Below are positions 34,609 through 46,612 of a DNA stretch of 64,000 bases, piece by piece; position 1 is the first letter of the stretch, and every line of letters starts with the position of its first letter. The position numbers and the translations under genes are program-made. This DNA comes from Rhizophagus irregularis. Taxonomy: Eukaryota > Glomeromycota > Glomeromycetes > Glomerales > Glomeraceae. The stretch spans positions 124,001 through 188,000 of the forward strand of contig NC_089460.1 of NCBI RefSeq assembly GCF_026210795.1, given 5' to 3'. A model generated the notes under the pieces. The model worked only from the letters and a program-made list of their open reading frames with translations. It had not been told where the DNA came from and made no database searches.

Positions 34609-36713
34609 CATCGAATTCGTTGTTATTATTATTGTCACTATTGTTATTATTGTCATCATTATTATTATTGTCATCATCATTATTGTCATTATTATTATTA
34701 TTGTTATTATTATTATTATTGTCATTATTATTATTATTGTCATCATTATTATCGCCACCTTTATTATGACTTTCATTGCTGTCTTCGCTGTCTTCGCTGT
34801 TTTCGCTAACTGGCGCCCAGGTGGAAGAAATCCACCAGTCTGGCATTTTTTCTGTCAGTCTACTTTTATTATTGATGACATTATCTAAACGATGACGCAT
34901 ACGGATTAGACCAGTTCCAATACTCTCCCCGATTTCATCCGCCCTACTTAGAATTCTCCTAATCTAATTAAAAAAAAAATTATTTATAAATGTTATATTG
35001 ATAAAGAAATAACTTTACATACTCTCGTAGATTGCCATTTTTTTTCATGTATTTTGATTACAGAATTCAATTTATCTAAACGTTCTGGTCTTTTCTCTAG
35101 ATTTTTTTCATTGTTGGCAAGATTTTTATCTTCCGATGACCACTTATCGGAATGAAGTTCCAAGATCACTACAATTTTTTCACAATCTTTCATGTACTCG
35201 TCCCAGGTAATTTTTTGAGGTTTGCAGTCATTTAAAACCTTGTCTTTTGTGTTAATCATGTGTTGTAAACCGCATTTACGACGCGTCATTTTCTGTTAAA
35301 AAGTTAATTAATAGTTAATTAATAATGTTAATGGATTGCATAGACAATTAGAAATAATTGACAAATTTTGCATTTTATTAAATTTCGTACTTGGTCTCGC
35401 CGAGAAGTCATATGTTGACGTCTACTGTGCGTATCTAATTTGCCATCCTGGGTTATTTTCCAGATATCTCGGCGAGACTTATGAAGCTATTTGATTACAT
35501 TAACAATCTCGGTATCGTATACTTCAATCGATGGATTCATTGCCGCTTTTACCGCTGGTAAAAGTTTTTTGTTTATTGATTTCTTCTGGTCACTAAACGT
35601 TTGTGAAACATCAAATGAAATTCTGGAACCTAAATTATTAATGATTTGAACAACTTCATCCTATTTGAAATAATAATAAATATGATTAAAGATTATAAAA
35701 GATAAATATTTTATAATAGAGGTGTAACTTACACGAAGTGTTTTTTTAAAGATTGGAGTTATTGGTGATAGTTTTTTCCTTTATTTCTGCTTATTACGGG
35801 TGATAGACTTCGATTAACACTTGTTGTTATACTCACGATCATCTTATCACTGGAATGGCTGGAGTTACTGCCTGTCAAAGCCTTCAGTCAACTAGACAAT
35901 TGTGATACCGCGCTTTTTAGTTCTTGAATTTCTTGATTTAATAATTTTATAATAGGAAAAACAGTTATGCAATGAAGCGCGAAGTTGATGAAGCGATGAT
36001 ATGAATGGGTCCTCACCTAAAGATTGCGAAGATTGCTTTTCTTGATGATGTTGCTGTTGTCCACCTATCAGAAGTTAATAAAGATATTATAAATTTATTA
36101 TATTTTTAATTGATTTGATAATAATATATATATAACCACCTTCCAATAAATCCGGCAAATTTCCTATTATTTTACAAGTAATTAGTACAGGTCATATTAA
36201 ATATAATTTCAATAATAATATAAATAATAATACTTTTTGTTAACGATCTCCCCCTAGATGGGAGAGAAGATTGTTGAGAATGAAAAATGGAAGAAGAATG
36301 ATAATGATGTTGACGTCGACGAGAGTGAGAGGGGGGAGAGGGGGAGAGAGAACGAGAATGATGTTGACGTCAACGTTGACGAGAGTGAGAGGAGGGAGAG
36401 GGGAGAGAGAACGAGAATGATGTCGACGTCAACGTCGACGAGAGTGAGAGGAGGGAGAGGAAGAGAGAGAATAATAATGGTGTCGAGAACGAGAATGATG
36501 TCAACGTTGACGTCGACGAGAGTGAGAGGAGGGAGAGGGGGAGAGAGAACAAGAATGATGTTGACATCGACGTCGACGAGAGTGAGAGGAGGGAGATTGA
36601 TGATATTGCTGAGAGCAATCCTGAGAAGGAGAACGAGGATGTGATTCGTTATGTGAAATAAGATTAAGCGTCAATTTATTTTTTTTCTTTATTTTAATAA
36701 TGTAAAGAAACAA
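34535..36713 (-). pseudogene. RS-rich/coiled-coil accessory-type protein, copy 2
   Basis: It is a paralogue of 26479-28682 with the same exon order. The RS/SH-rich exon (about 36713..36255) has SPSSHSRRRRCQHHS repeats. The coiled-coil exon (about 35935-35740) is degraded. Exon 35660..35391 has AMNPSIEVYDTEIVNVIK, then TAG where copy 1 has Gln. Exon 35289..35023 is MTRRKCGLQHMINTKDKVLN. The last exon, 34963..34535, has MPDWWISSTWAPVSENSEDS and then a long Asn/Asp tract from (GTT)n repeats. The conserved WWISSxW motif and order across two diverged copies show it was a real protein. It is convergent with Tnp2 copy a, 160 bp from that gene's stop. Confidence 0.6.
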
Positions 36714-37339
36714 GATTGAAACGAAAAGAAAGGTGAAAAGTCACCTATTTAACCATTACTTACATCATTAAAATAATATCATAATCGTTATCTCTTAATT
36801 AAAAATTAATATCATCGATATCACTTAATTAAATTAATATCATCGATATCACTTAATTAAACTAAATTAATTATCATGTGTATATCACTATTAAAATTAA
36901 ACTAAAAATTAATACCATCGATATCACTTAATTAATTATCATATATATATCACTATTAAAAATCGTAAAATGAAATTTACTTAGCAAAACAATCATCAAC
37001 CATCGTTCTAAAATTCGATAAAGGGATGGAGAAAGTTTTATATAAAAAATTATTGATTTGTTTGTTCACGTGAAATATTAACAAATAATTATACAACAAT
37101 TATTGCCGTTTTCGACAATTGGAATGTCAAACAATATAAGGCGATTTTATAGTAACCAATCAATTGACAAAAGTATTTTTTTTAATCATGATTGTTGCAA
37201 TTGGGCGTATGTATCAGTTTGTATCAGTTTGGAAACGGCTAAACTATTACTCGTAATACCGATAGTATTGTGTCCATATACTAACCATTGTGGGTCCAGA
37301 GTGAAAATTCATGTGATTTGCAAATTTTTAGACATTCCG
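36714..37339. other. AT-rich spacer
   Basis: Short repeated ATCATCGATATCACTTAATT units are at 36780-36960. GTATCAGTTT is doubled near 37208-37230. No gene seen. Confidence 0.4.
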
Positions 37340-37589
37340 GACCTATAAACCTTAAATAATTACTTGCACTAGTTAAATGGTATAAACCGATTCATGATTC
37401 TCAAGATAAGATTTTATTGTCAAGTATATAACGACATAAAATCATGTAATATAGAATTATGGATAGAGATAGTATAATACCAATATATAATGTATTAGAA
37501 AATTTTATTACATGTAATTTAATGTTGAAGTGAGAAAGATAAAAAATTATATGGCAGTTATTCCTTTAAATAAAAAAATATCATTTTAA
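37340..37589 (+). pseudogene. Tnp2 3' fragment, copy d
   Basis: It is similar to the last 250 bp of copy a (34120-34371). Shared pieces are CACTAGTTAAATGGTA, TTTTGTCAAGTA...GACATAAAATCATGTAATAT and GAGAAAGATAAAA, ending in a frame with IPLNKKISF and stop. Together with the accessory gene at 34535-36713 it may be the remains of an internally deleted element of the layout accessory(-)/Tnp2(+). Confidence 0.6.
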
Positions 37590-37874
37590 TAAAAAGAATG
37601 AATTTTCTATAAATTTGAATAACATTATTAAAAATCGGCTCAAATCTCAAAATAATATATCGTGTAACTTATCACGTATTACTAATTTAAAATTGCTATT
37701 CTCCTTATTCTAAAAATAATTATTCTAAAATTCATGTGTATTTTTCATCAGCTTGTTCGCGTTTTTCAGAACGCGTATTTTTATTATATACAATCTACCT
37801 TTCATCATTCCATACCCTTTACTTTCGCTCAATAATTTTTGTCTTTTCATCAATTATATTTTATTAACGCCATT

Positions 37875-38637
37875 ATGGGTTCTCACCGTTTCACAACCTC
37901 GCAGAAAAAATCTAAGGAGCGTTTTAAGACGTTCAAAGCAAAGCGTATGATGACCGTAAAATTTTTGAAAAGTGGGTATCGTACGCAAGGTTCATGGTTG
38001 TATTTCTCTAATGGAGTCATCTGTAGACGGAGTTTTATACTCCCAGAGCTGTCCGGTTTTTAGATGGGTCATCTGAAGATGAGGTTTTGTACCTCCAGGC
38101 AGTCTCAGTTCTTAAATGGAACAATCCTGAAGAATGCTTCCATGGACTATCGACTTATTCACTTAGCTTTTGCTAACCACCCATTATTTATATATATATG
38201 TTATGTATTTTTTTTTATTGCTCAGTGAAAGTCGATTGTTATAACAGAGGCCTGGGAACATGCCTTGCATTAGATGCTTCGCAAACCAAGATACAAGAGC
38301 TCCAAAATGCTCATCGAAAGACTACTAATGCACTACAAGAGCTCCAAAATGCTCACCAAAGGACTATTAATGCACTCTGGAATGCAGAAGATAGGGTTGA
38401 GGAGCTGGAGAACCATGAAGTAGAATCAATTTCTACTCTTCACCGGCAAATACGCAAATTACGATGTAAGTATCTTCCTTATTACTTAAAAATATCTTTG
38501 TCCTATTATTTCATATTATTTCATTAACATATCTTTTGTTAATTTCAGCAGAAAATCAAGCTCTAAAAAATCCGAGAAACTTATTACGCTCCAACTTACC
38601 TAATAATAATAATAATAAAAAAAAAAAATCAAAATAA
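37875..38637 (+). pseudogene. Small coiled-coil hypothetical protein, frameshifted first exon
   Basis: ATG 37875 begins MGSHRFTTSQKKSKERFKTF. The exon has two tandem copies of a motif: ESSVDGVLYSQSCPVF in one frame and GSSEDEVLYLQAVSVLKWN in another, so it is frameshifted near 38050. Exon 38226..38465 encodes a coiled coil with a direct repeat (IQELQNAHRKTTNAL, LQELQNAHQRTINAL). A GTAAGT-TTTCAG intron of 83 bp leads to 38549..38637, which ends in Asn/Lys (a TAA repeat reading). The function is unknown. Whether the first exon is a true frameshift or a missed intron is unresolved. Confidence 0.5.
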
Positions 38638-39838
38638 TTTTTTTTTTAAATAATTATGTTCTCTTTTTCTTTTATGGTATAAGTATATTTCTATTTGTTA
38701 AGTTAAGAAGCACTTAACTCATTTTCCACCTAAGGTCCTAAGTTTATTATCTTTAAGTATATCGTGAAGGTTTAATTCACTTATTTTCCAATGCTTCCTT
38801 TTTTTCTTCTCTATCCAAATTTTCATTGTTATGAAGTCGGTACATTAGTATATATATATATATATTAAAATTATTAAGTCTGCAGTATTACCGCGACAGT
38901 ATTATACTTTAAATCGATAAAGATATGCTGTAACCAGCATAGCTATATTTAAAGGAGCAAATTCTGATTTGTACATCAGACCTCCGATATGAAAAGCGAA
39001 CAATACTATATAATAATACAACATCTGAATTTAATATTAACAAAGATCGGCCATTAAAAATTGGTATTTCCGACTGATGTATCAGATTTCATCGAAAGCT
39101 ATACTGAAATTGGCATGGCTATATTTAAAGGAGCAAATTCTGATTTGTACATCAAACCTCCGATATGAAAAGCGAGCAATACTATACAATAATACAACAT
39201 CCGAATTTAATATTAACAAAGATCGGCCATTAAAAATTGGTATTTCCGACTGATGTATCAGATTTTATTAAAAATCAGCATAAATGGGCACATCTATACA
39301 TAAATACGCGAAAATCGGTATGTTTATGCTAATATCGGCAAAGCTATTTTAAAAGGGTCAAAATCTGATTTTTTTTCATTTGACCTGTGATATCCATTAT
39401 ATCAAAGATGTCAGGATAAAGGCAAAGAATTTAGTACTCATTTAGAAGTTAAAGTAAATAATAATAAGCGAAGAAAAACCAGCTAATTTAGATTAGAAAA
39501 ATGTTTCTTGCAATGTAAATACATAGTAAAATTATAATATAATTGATTTGTAATAAAATTTGGTTAATATTTTGCTAATTGCTGTTTATTTTGTTTACAA
39601 AATAAGCTTTATATATAAATTGCAAGATAATATTTATTATAAAAATCAAAATTTATGGCACAGTATACTAAATAAATCAGTTTTGTATTTATTCACATTT
39701 GTATTTTTTTTTGACCTCTCCCTCCTGGATTTGATCTCTTATATTATGTAATAAAACACAAATTCTAGTTGGTCAGACCTAACCGATACTTAATTACTTA
39801 ATACTGCAATTTTAAATAACTGAATTAGACAAATAAAA
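38638..39838. repeat. 176-bp tandem duplication in AT-rich spacer
   Basis: About 38937-39100 is repeated at 39113-39275 (offset 176 bp, few differences), with GGCTATATTTAAAGGAGC, CATCAGACCTCCGATATG and GATCGGCCATTAAAAATTGG. From 39300 on it is AT-rich without a gene. Confidence 0.75.
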
Positions 39839-39999
39839 TTAATATATCCTAGCTTCTTTTTCATCGTACTCATCATTATTGTTAGAACCAAACACTTCTT
39901 CCTCCGATTTTTCCTCATATCGCTCAGACTTTTTTGGCTTAATTCTTTTTTGACATTTTGCTGGCTGTTCAAGATCTGTCTGCCTATGAATGGCTTTAG

Positions 40000-40243
40000 T
40001 AAGGTTGCTTGTCTAAACCTCTTCAAAATCCTACGATTAGTTTCGTCAAAATTTTACTATAGATTTATTATAGTTTCGGCAGAGTTTCGGCAGTTTCGGC
40101 ATTTATAATAAGTTTCGGCAGTTTCGCCTTTCTCCAAAGTTTCGCCAGTTTTTTAATATAACTTTAATATAGTTTCGGCAGAATTTCGCTTTTCGGCGAA
40201 ACGCCATCTTGCCTAAACCCCTAGGTTTCGGCAAGCAACCTTA
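40000..40243. mobile_element. hAT-type MITE (TAAGGTTGC family), 244 bp
   Basis: The ends are TAAGGTTGCTTG and CAAGCAACCTTA. The perfect 8-bp duplication is GGCTTTAG (39992-39999 and 40244-40251). It carries internal TTTCGGCAGTTTCGGC repeats. Insertion in an exon is proven by the restored frame of the coiled-coil gene. Confidence 0.93.
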
Positions 40244-40920
40244 GGCTTTAGGCAGGCAGATTCTCAAATATCTGTTTAAGCTTTCGTGTAGATTATCATT
40301 CTCGTCTGCAAAGACCTCGTTTACTTGAGTCAAAAAATGATTTTCATCAAATAATCAGTTATTTTCGCATTGAAGCCTTGCATTCTCTACTTGTACTTTA
40401 TCAATTTGTTTCTTTAATTTTAGATTTTCTAAATAAAGAATTTTATTAATAGTAATATTTTTTTACAAATAATTCTGAATTTATACAAATGAAGTCAAAA
40501 TCGTATCTGCTTCTAAATTAATATCATCGTCATCAATCATCATTTCATTATTTTGATTGTCTTTAACCATTAATACAAATTTTTGTGGAATTTGAATATT
40601 TCCATATCATTTTTTCATTTCCGATAACATCTCTTATTGATCTATAAAAATTATTAATTATCATACATATCAATCAGCAATTTTCCAAAATTCAATTACC
40701 TTTAGAAATATTTAGCAGTTCAATTTTTATCCCTTAAACTGTAAGCAATTGCAGGCAAATTTGCCTGCAATTTTACCAAATTTCTGCTCTCATCTAATTT
40801 TATGAAAAATATAAAGCAATTTTAATAAAATTTTTTTCCAAGATAGTTTAAATTATATATTGTGTAGCAATTATTATCATTTATTAATTATACATTAGAA
40901 AATCGAAAATTACCTATTGG

Positions 40921-41164
40921 TAAGGTTGCTTGTCTAAACCTCCTCAAAATCCTACGATTAATTTCGTCAAAATTTTACTATAGATTTATTATAGTTTCGG
41001 CAGAATTTCAGCAGTTTCGGCATTTATAATAAGTTTCGGCAGTTTCGCCTTTCTCCAAAGTTTCGCCAGTTTTTTAATATAACTTTAATATAGTTTCGGC
41101 AGAATTTCGCTTTTCGGCAAAACGCCATCTTGCCTAAACCCTTAGGTTTCAGCAAGCAACCTTA
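40921..41164. mobile_element. hAT-type MITE (TAAGGTTGC family), 244 bp
   Basis: It is a near-identical sister of 40000-40243, of the same length. The perfect 8-bp duplication is CCTATTGG (40913-40920 and 41165-41172). It lies in non-coding DNA of the same host gene region. Confidence 0.93.
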
Positions 41165-41904
41165 CCTATTGGTCAAAAGTTGTATTTTAAAATAATCACA
41201 AAATTTTAAAAAACTTTGCACTTCAACGATTTCATTGATAATTAATTGTAGCTATATAAAAGCTTAATAGAATATGTAGAATTTGGTATGAGAAACGACT
41301 TTTGTTAATATGATTTTTGATATTTAAAAGTAGGATTTTGATTTTACATAGAACCTTAATGAAAATTTTATTATGCATTTTAATTATATATTCATAACAA
41401 TTGATTTTTTTTATCTCTATTTTGTTTATTATAATGCAAAATTTTTATAATAAAAATAAAAAGTTATAATAAATATTCAAATAGAGAAAAAATATGGTAA
41501 GAAAAGTTTAAATTTTATTATATAAAAATTCTGATACTATTTTTGCGGGTTAATTTCTAATCCAATTTTAATGATCAACTGTATATCTAACTCATACAAT
41601 TTATGGCAGAATGTAGATCAATTTGGCTGCAAAATTATGTGACGATCTGGTCAAAATTAAAGAATTTTTTATAGTGTCATTTATTTTAATTTAGAAATTG
41701 CGGGCAAATTTGCCTGCAAAACAGTTTAAGGAATAACCTCATTGTTAGACTCTTCTTGAGTCAGCTTGATCAACTTTGCAGATTTGAGGATTAACTTGAT
41801 GGATGACGATTTGCTAGTTGACTTATTGGTCTTGTCACTTGTTTCATTCAGATCACTTTCTTCTTCCATTCTTTTCTGTTAATGATTAGATCCTTCGCTT
41901 AGTA

Positions 41905-42400
41905 TTTCTTCTTGAAACCTTTGCTGCTTTTGTTTGTTTGACTTGATGAGTGCCGATTTGCTAGTCAACTTATTGGTTTTATCACTCGTCTCATTCAGAT
42001 CACTTTCTTTTTCTGTTCTTCCCTGTTGACGCTTAGATCCTTCGCTCAGTGTTTCTTCTTGAAACCTTTGCTGCTATTGTTTATTTGATTTGGTAGGTGA
42101 TGATTTGCTAGTTGACTTATTGGTCTTGTTACTCGTCTCATTCAGATTACTTTCTTCTTCCATTCTTTCCCATTGACGATTAGATTCTTCACTCAGTGTT
42201 TCTTCTTGAAACCTTTGCTGCTTTTGTTTGTTTGATTTGATGGGTGACGATTTGCTAGTCGACTTATTGGTCTTATTACTCGTCTCATTTATCAGATTAT
42301 TTTCTTCTTCCGTTCTTCTCCATTGACGATTAGATCCTTCATCTGGTGTTTTTTCTTGAAACCTCTATTGCTTTTGTTTATTGTTTTTTTTAGTTTTTTT
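41905..42400 (-). repeat. 147-150-bp coding tandem repeat
   Basis: The sequence GAAACCTTTGCTGCTTTTG recurs at about 41914, 42061, 42211 and, diverged, 42359. The period is a multiple of three or nearly so, consistent with a translated repeat of 49-50 residues on the minus strand. Confidence 0.75.
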
Positions 42401-42415
42401 TATTATTGCTATTAT

Positions 42416-43253
42416 TTGACATTTTGATATTCACTCAATATTCGTTTTAAAAAATTGAAGCAGGTTCAATATCGTCATATTGTCCTATTTATAAATTTAA
42501 AAAATCAAATCAATTAATAATAAGAAAATCATTAACGTTCTACTGCATTGATTTCTCAATTGAAAAATCAACTATAAATCATAATTAAAAAAGACAAATC
42601 AATTAATAATAAGAAATTGTTAGTGTCCTACTGCGTTGATTTCTTGATTGAAAAATCAACTATAAATTATAATTAAAAAGTCAAATCAATTAATAATAAT
42701 AAGAAAATCGTTAGCGTTCTACTACGTTAAAATTTGATATACTTTAATGCGGCAAGTTATACTTTGTTGAAATTTGCAGTAAAATCAAAAATATTCCTTG
42801 TATATTTAGATTCTGTAGCGATATTGTTATTATAGCAATACCACTTCGATTAATACAAAATTGTTACTTTTTAACTTTAGCTAAAATTTACAGTTTTTTT
42901 TGATAAGGTTTGTTTGACATCTGAAAATGATAAAGGGATGATAAAGTGATTATCTTGTTAATAAAAGTTATTTTAAAATAAAATAAGCTTTTTATTGTAA
43001 AATAAGCTTAAATCATATTGCAATTTTTAAAAGTATATTAATTAGAAAATTCGCAAATTTATTATATAAAATTACCAAATTTGCGAAAAAAAATATTAAA
43101 TCCTAAAAAATTATTGAAATAATCATAGAAGCCAAAATTACATTAATTATACAAATTATACAAATTTTGTGTTATTCCAAATTTTATAAAAATCAGCCTT
43201 TTTACAAATTTGGATTTTGCTAAACTTATTAAACTTATTCAAACACTAAACAA
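42416..43253. repeat. 90-bp tandem repeat x3 and AT-rich spacer
   Basis: About 42515-42725 has three units with ATTGAAAAATCAACTATAAA, TCAAATCAATTAATAATAAG and GCGTTCTACT. The rest is AT-rich. No gene seen. Confidence 0.65.
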
Positions 43254-44905
43254 ATGAGCAGAAAAAGGTCAGTCTCTAGTATACTTGACGATCTTGATGA
43301 TGAAGAATCACCTTCAAATCAGCCATCTTCTACTCGTAGAAATAGATCAATTTCTAGTATAATAAACAAAGAAATAGTATTTTCTGCTAGACCAACAAGT
43401 AATAAAAGAAAACTAAGTTTGTAATTATCCTGATTGTAATGGCAACTTGGTAGATTCTCGCACAAAAGAAATTCATGATTCCAGACATCAAGAATACCAA
43501 GATTCGCAAGGTACAATTTCGTCTCAAGTTCATCAACTTGAAATAGGTGAAACATCAACACCCGCTTTAGCTGGATGAATGATTGATAAATCTATTAGAC
43601 AAGAATCGAAAGAATCAGATAACAGTAATCAAGATGATGTTGATGATGAATATTATCAAGATGTCGAATTTAACTTCTTATCTCGACAACGTGCAAGAAA
43701 TATACATGCCACCCAAATTATTTTGGACTGCCGTAATTATAAGTAAAATCCCAAATTCAATTATGGCATCCCAAATTATTTTGGCATTTTACATAGTAAA
43801 TTATATATAAACCGAATGAATTATAACATCCCAAATTATAATTATGGCATCCCAAAATAATTTGGGCAGCATGTATAGCAAGAAAGTATATAAATCGTCC
43901 AGAAATTTCAGAAGATCCAGAAGATTCATCATCATCTGAATATACTACAAAGGAAGATATCACAGTGAATCAGATAATGATCCAATTTTTGGAATTTCTG
44001 GAATTTTTGAAGACTATTCACCACCTAGTTATGAACCATTTCAAAATCCACTATATTTAGAATTGAATTATGATCGATTTTTATGGATGTTACTTTGGAT
44101 AATGAACTTTCGAACAAGATTCAATATCACAAAGACAACTACTGAGACTCTAATAAAATTTATGAAATTGGCCCTGTACGAATTCAGTAGTGACAATTTT
44201 AATGATTTTCCAGATTCGCTTTACTTAACAAGAAAGAAGCTTGAATTAAACGACCAATTTCATAGTTTTGTACCTTGTCTGAAATGTCACAAATTGTATA
44301 AAAAATAGGAAGTAGTAGATTTCAAACAAGAGGACAATCTTGCTATAATAAAATGTCAACACATAGAATTTTCCAATTCTTCAGTTCATAGATCACGTCT
44401 TTGCAATACGGCATTGTCTGAAAAAATTAGCATATCGACAAATTGAACAATAATACGACCTAATTTAATATATCTGTTTGCTGGAATCAATCAACAACTT
44501 GCCCCTATATTTTGTCAGCCTGGATTTGAAAATTCTCTCTGACATTGGGCTAATCGGTCGAATTTTGATAATATTATGACCGATATATATGATGGGCAAG
44601 TGTAGAAGAATTTTAAAGAATTGAACAATAAAGATTCACCAATTTTTTTCAGAAGCGAAGTGGCCGATTTTCATCTTGGCTTGATGCTGAATCTTGATTG
44701 GTTTCAGCCATATGATAGTACTATTTATAGTTTCAGTGTCATATACACCACTATATGCAATTTGCCACGTAATATCTGATTTAGACATGAAAATTTATTG
44801 ACTCTCAGCATTTATCTGGGCCAAAGAAGATTAGCCTACATAAAGTAAATCACTATTTAGTACCAATAGTTAATGAATTGAAAACACTCTGGGTGGGTTA
44901 TACAT
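43254..44905 (+). pseudogene. Tnp2-type transposase, copy b, 5' half only
   Basis: ATG 43254 begins MSRKRSVSSILDDLDDEESP. A frame change precedes the Cys cluster (CNGNLVDSRTKEIHDS). A TATA-flanked MITE is inserted at 43705, and removing it restores RQRARNIARKYINRPE. Later blocks, in several frames, are NYDRFLWMLLWIMNFRTRF, CLKCHKLYKK, DIYDGQV, LGLMLNLDWFQPYDST and ICNLPRN. Many stops occur. Similarity stops near 44905, before the first catalytic SDxPxxRK block, where a dispersed repeat begins. It is dead and truncated. Confidence 0.75.
43705..43873. mobile_element. 169-bp MITE, CATGCC ends, TATA flanks
   Basis: The inverted ends are CATGCCACCCAAATTATTTT and AAAATAATTTGGGCAGCATG. TATA lies on both sides (43701-43704 and 43874-43877), so the duplication is TA or TATA, as in Tc1/mariner-type elements. 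A second copy starts at 63890. Its removal restores an open frame of the transposase. Confidence 0.8.
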
Positions 44906-44929
44906 GAAGTCAAAATTAAAGCCCAAAAG

Positions 44930-45215
44930 TAGAAATATTTCGACTTGGGAAGGTCAAAAGTTAAAATTAAAGTCGAAATGGTCAAAATTACATCATAGTC
45001 ATGTGATTTTTATAATTATAATTTAATATAAAATTTTAAACGTGAATAACTCCGTCAATATTGATGCTACAGATATGAAATACATATCGTTGGAATCCTC
45101 TCAATGAGCTGAATCCAACCGTGTAAAGATCATAAAAATCGAATCACTGGATGCGGAGATCGTTAACTTTGAATTTTAAAATTATTGTTTATTATAAAAA
45201 TTAAAGACTATTTAA
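44930..45215. repeat. Dispersed repeat (partner of 5580-5836)
   Basis: It contains GAATCCTCTCAATGAGCTGA and AACTCCGTCAATATTGATGC. The second motif is repeated at 45235. See 5580-5836. It truncates Tnp2 copy b. Confidence 0.6.
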
Positions 45216-45266
45216 TACCAAATTTTAAACATGAATAACTCCGTCAATATTGATGCTACAAAATAT

Positions 45267-45480
45267 CACTAGTTGAAAAAGGACAATTCGGCCTAAATTT
45301 GACCAGGTCGAATATAGGTCGAATGATGGTCTAACCTGTGTCAAATTGAGGTCAAATTTTTGGGCGCATTTGAAGTGCCAATCGTTTCAAATTCGGACAT
45401 TATTCAACCATTATTTAAGCTTAAATTGACCAATATTCGACCTTAAAACTTTAAGCCGAATTATGGTCTAATAACAACCC
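45267..45480 (+). mobile_element. Possible CACTA-type terminus
   Basis: CACTAGTTGAAAAAGGACAA is followed by TTCGGCC and sub-terminal GGTCGAATATAGGTCGAAT repeats. It is the second copy of the end found at 5838. The opposite end was not found. Confidence 0.4.
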
Positions 45481-45635
45481 ATTTATTTACGATTTTTTTT
45501 ATCAAATTTATTATTAAATAAATGTATTTATTAATGCTTAAATACTTTATAATTATATTATTATTATTGCATCTATTTAATTTACAAAAAATATTTCTAA
45601 TTCAAATACAATTCCACAATTACATAATTCATGTA

Positions 45636-46595
45636 CAGTCAACTCCCTCTATAGTCACTCCCGTTATAGTCACATTCTACTATATAGTCATACCAGTTGA
45701 ATGTTCAAAACACTTTATTATTAAAATCTATCCTATATAGTCACAATCTATCTATAGTCACTATCACACCTATCCTCAAAAATCTTATATTAAAAAGAAC
45801 CGTTTATAATCACAGTTATATAAAAAATATATTAAATAACTTGGCATCTAATAATCGTACAATGATGTATCATAGCTTGTTAGAATCGTCTCACTGAGAC
45901 GAATCGAATGGTGGTAGTTTTATCCTTTTCCGATCACTGGCTGACGAGTTATTCAACAAAATGTTAAACATCGGCATTATAATATTTCTTGATTTACGTT
46001 TACTGCGCCATTTAACATTTTGCTAGATTTCTCGGTACCTAGTGATTGTAAAAAGACGATTTATAGCTCGTTGGAATCGCCTCATCGAGACGAATCGAAT
46101 GGTGGTAAGCTCATCTCTCTGTGATCAATATTGACGGAGTTATTACTTAAAAACCATTTAATATTTTTTAATTTCGGAAATTGATCTAGTGATTGGATTT
46201 CGATGTATCTATACCATTAGATTCGTCTCATCAAGACGAATCGAATGGTAGTAAGATCGTCTTTCTAGGATCAATATTGGCAGAGTTATTACACAAAAAC
46301 CATTAATATTTTTTTAATTTCGGAAATTAATCTAGTGATTGGATTTCGACGTATTTTATACCATTAGAACCGTCTCATCAAGACGAATCGAATGGCGGTA
46401 AGATCATCTCTCTACGATTAATATTGGCGAAGTTACGATACAATAAAGTTTTAAGTATAATTCTGGCTAAAATTATGTTGATTTTTGGCCGGAATTATGA
46501 TATACAAATATAAGAAATTTTTTATATAGTCACATCTCTTTATAATCACCAAATATGGACTGTCCCAAATGTGTGACTATAAAGAGAGTTGACTG
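45636..46595. mobile_element. Pogo/Tc1-like non-autonomous element, 960 bp
   Basis: It starts CAGTCAACTCCCTCTATAG and ends CTATAAAGAGAGTTGACTG, with TA on both sides (45634-45635 and 46596-46597). TAGTCAC motifs recur near both ends. The interior has no transposase, only three diverged units with CGAGACGAATCGAATGGTGG and ATCAATATTGACGGAGTTAT, related in style to the inverted-repeat elements further right. Confidence 0.85.
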
Positions 46596-46612
46596 TATTC
46601 GTATATATGAAT

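Larger units (their letters stand above)
39839..42415 (-). pseudogene. Repeat-containing coiled-coil gene, split by a MITE
   Basis: This is a minus-strand gene. The 5' exon region (about 42400-41740) encodes four to five copies of a 49-50-residue repeat (KQQRFQEETLSEGSNRQWERM, then NETSNKTNKSTSKSSPTK). Middle exons at about 40640-40250 give LYLENLKLKKQIDKVQVENA and TQVNEVFADENDNLHESLN, with a TGA after LQCENN near 40357. A MITE at 40000-40243 splits the last exon. Without it, NRYLRICLPKAIHRQTDLEQ reads through to KSERYEEKSEEEVFGSNN and EARIY-stop at 39839. Stops also occur in the repeat exon. It is probably a dead structural or nuclear coiled-coil protein, but no domain is recognised. Confidence 0.55.

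Noticed and set aside
34546-34776. Poly-Leu, poly-Ile/Thr frames
   Set aside because: Shadows of the (GTT/ATT)n tract that encodes the Asn/Asp region of the accessory gene.
36258-36644. Plus-strand Glu/Arg-rich frame
   Set aside because: Reverse reading of the RS-rich exon on the minus strand, whose paralogue and exon context support the minus frame.
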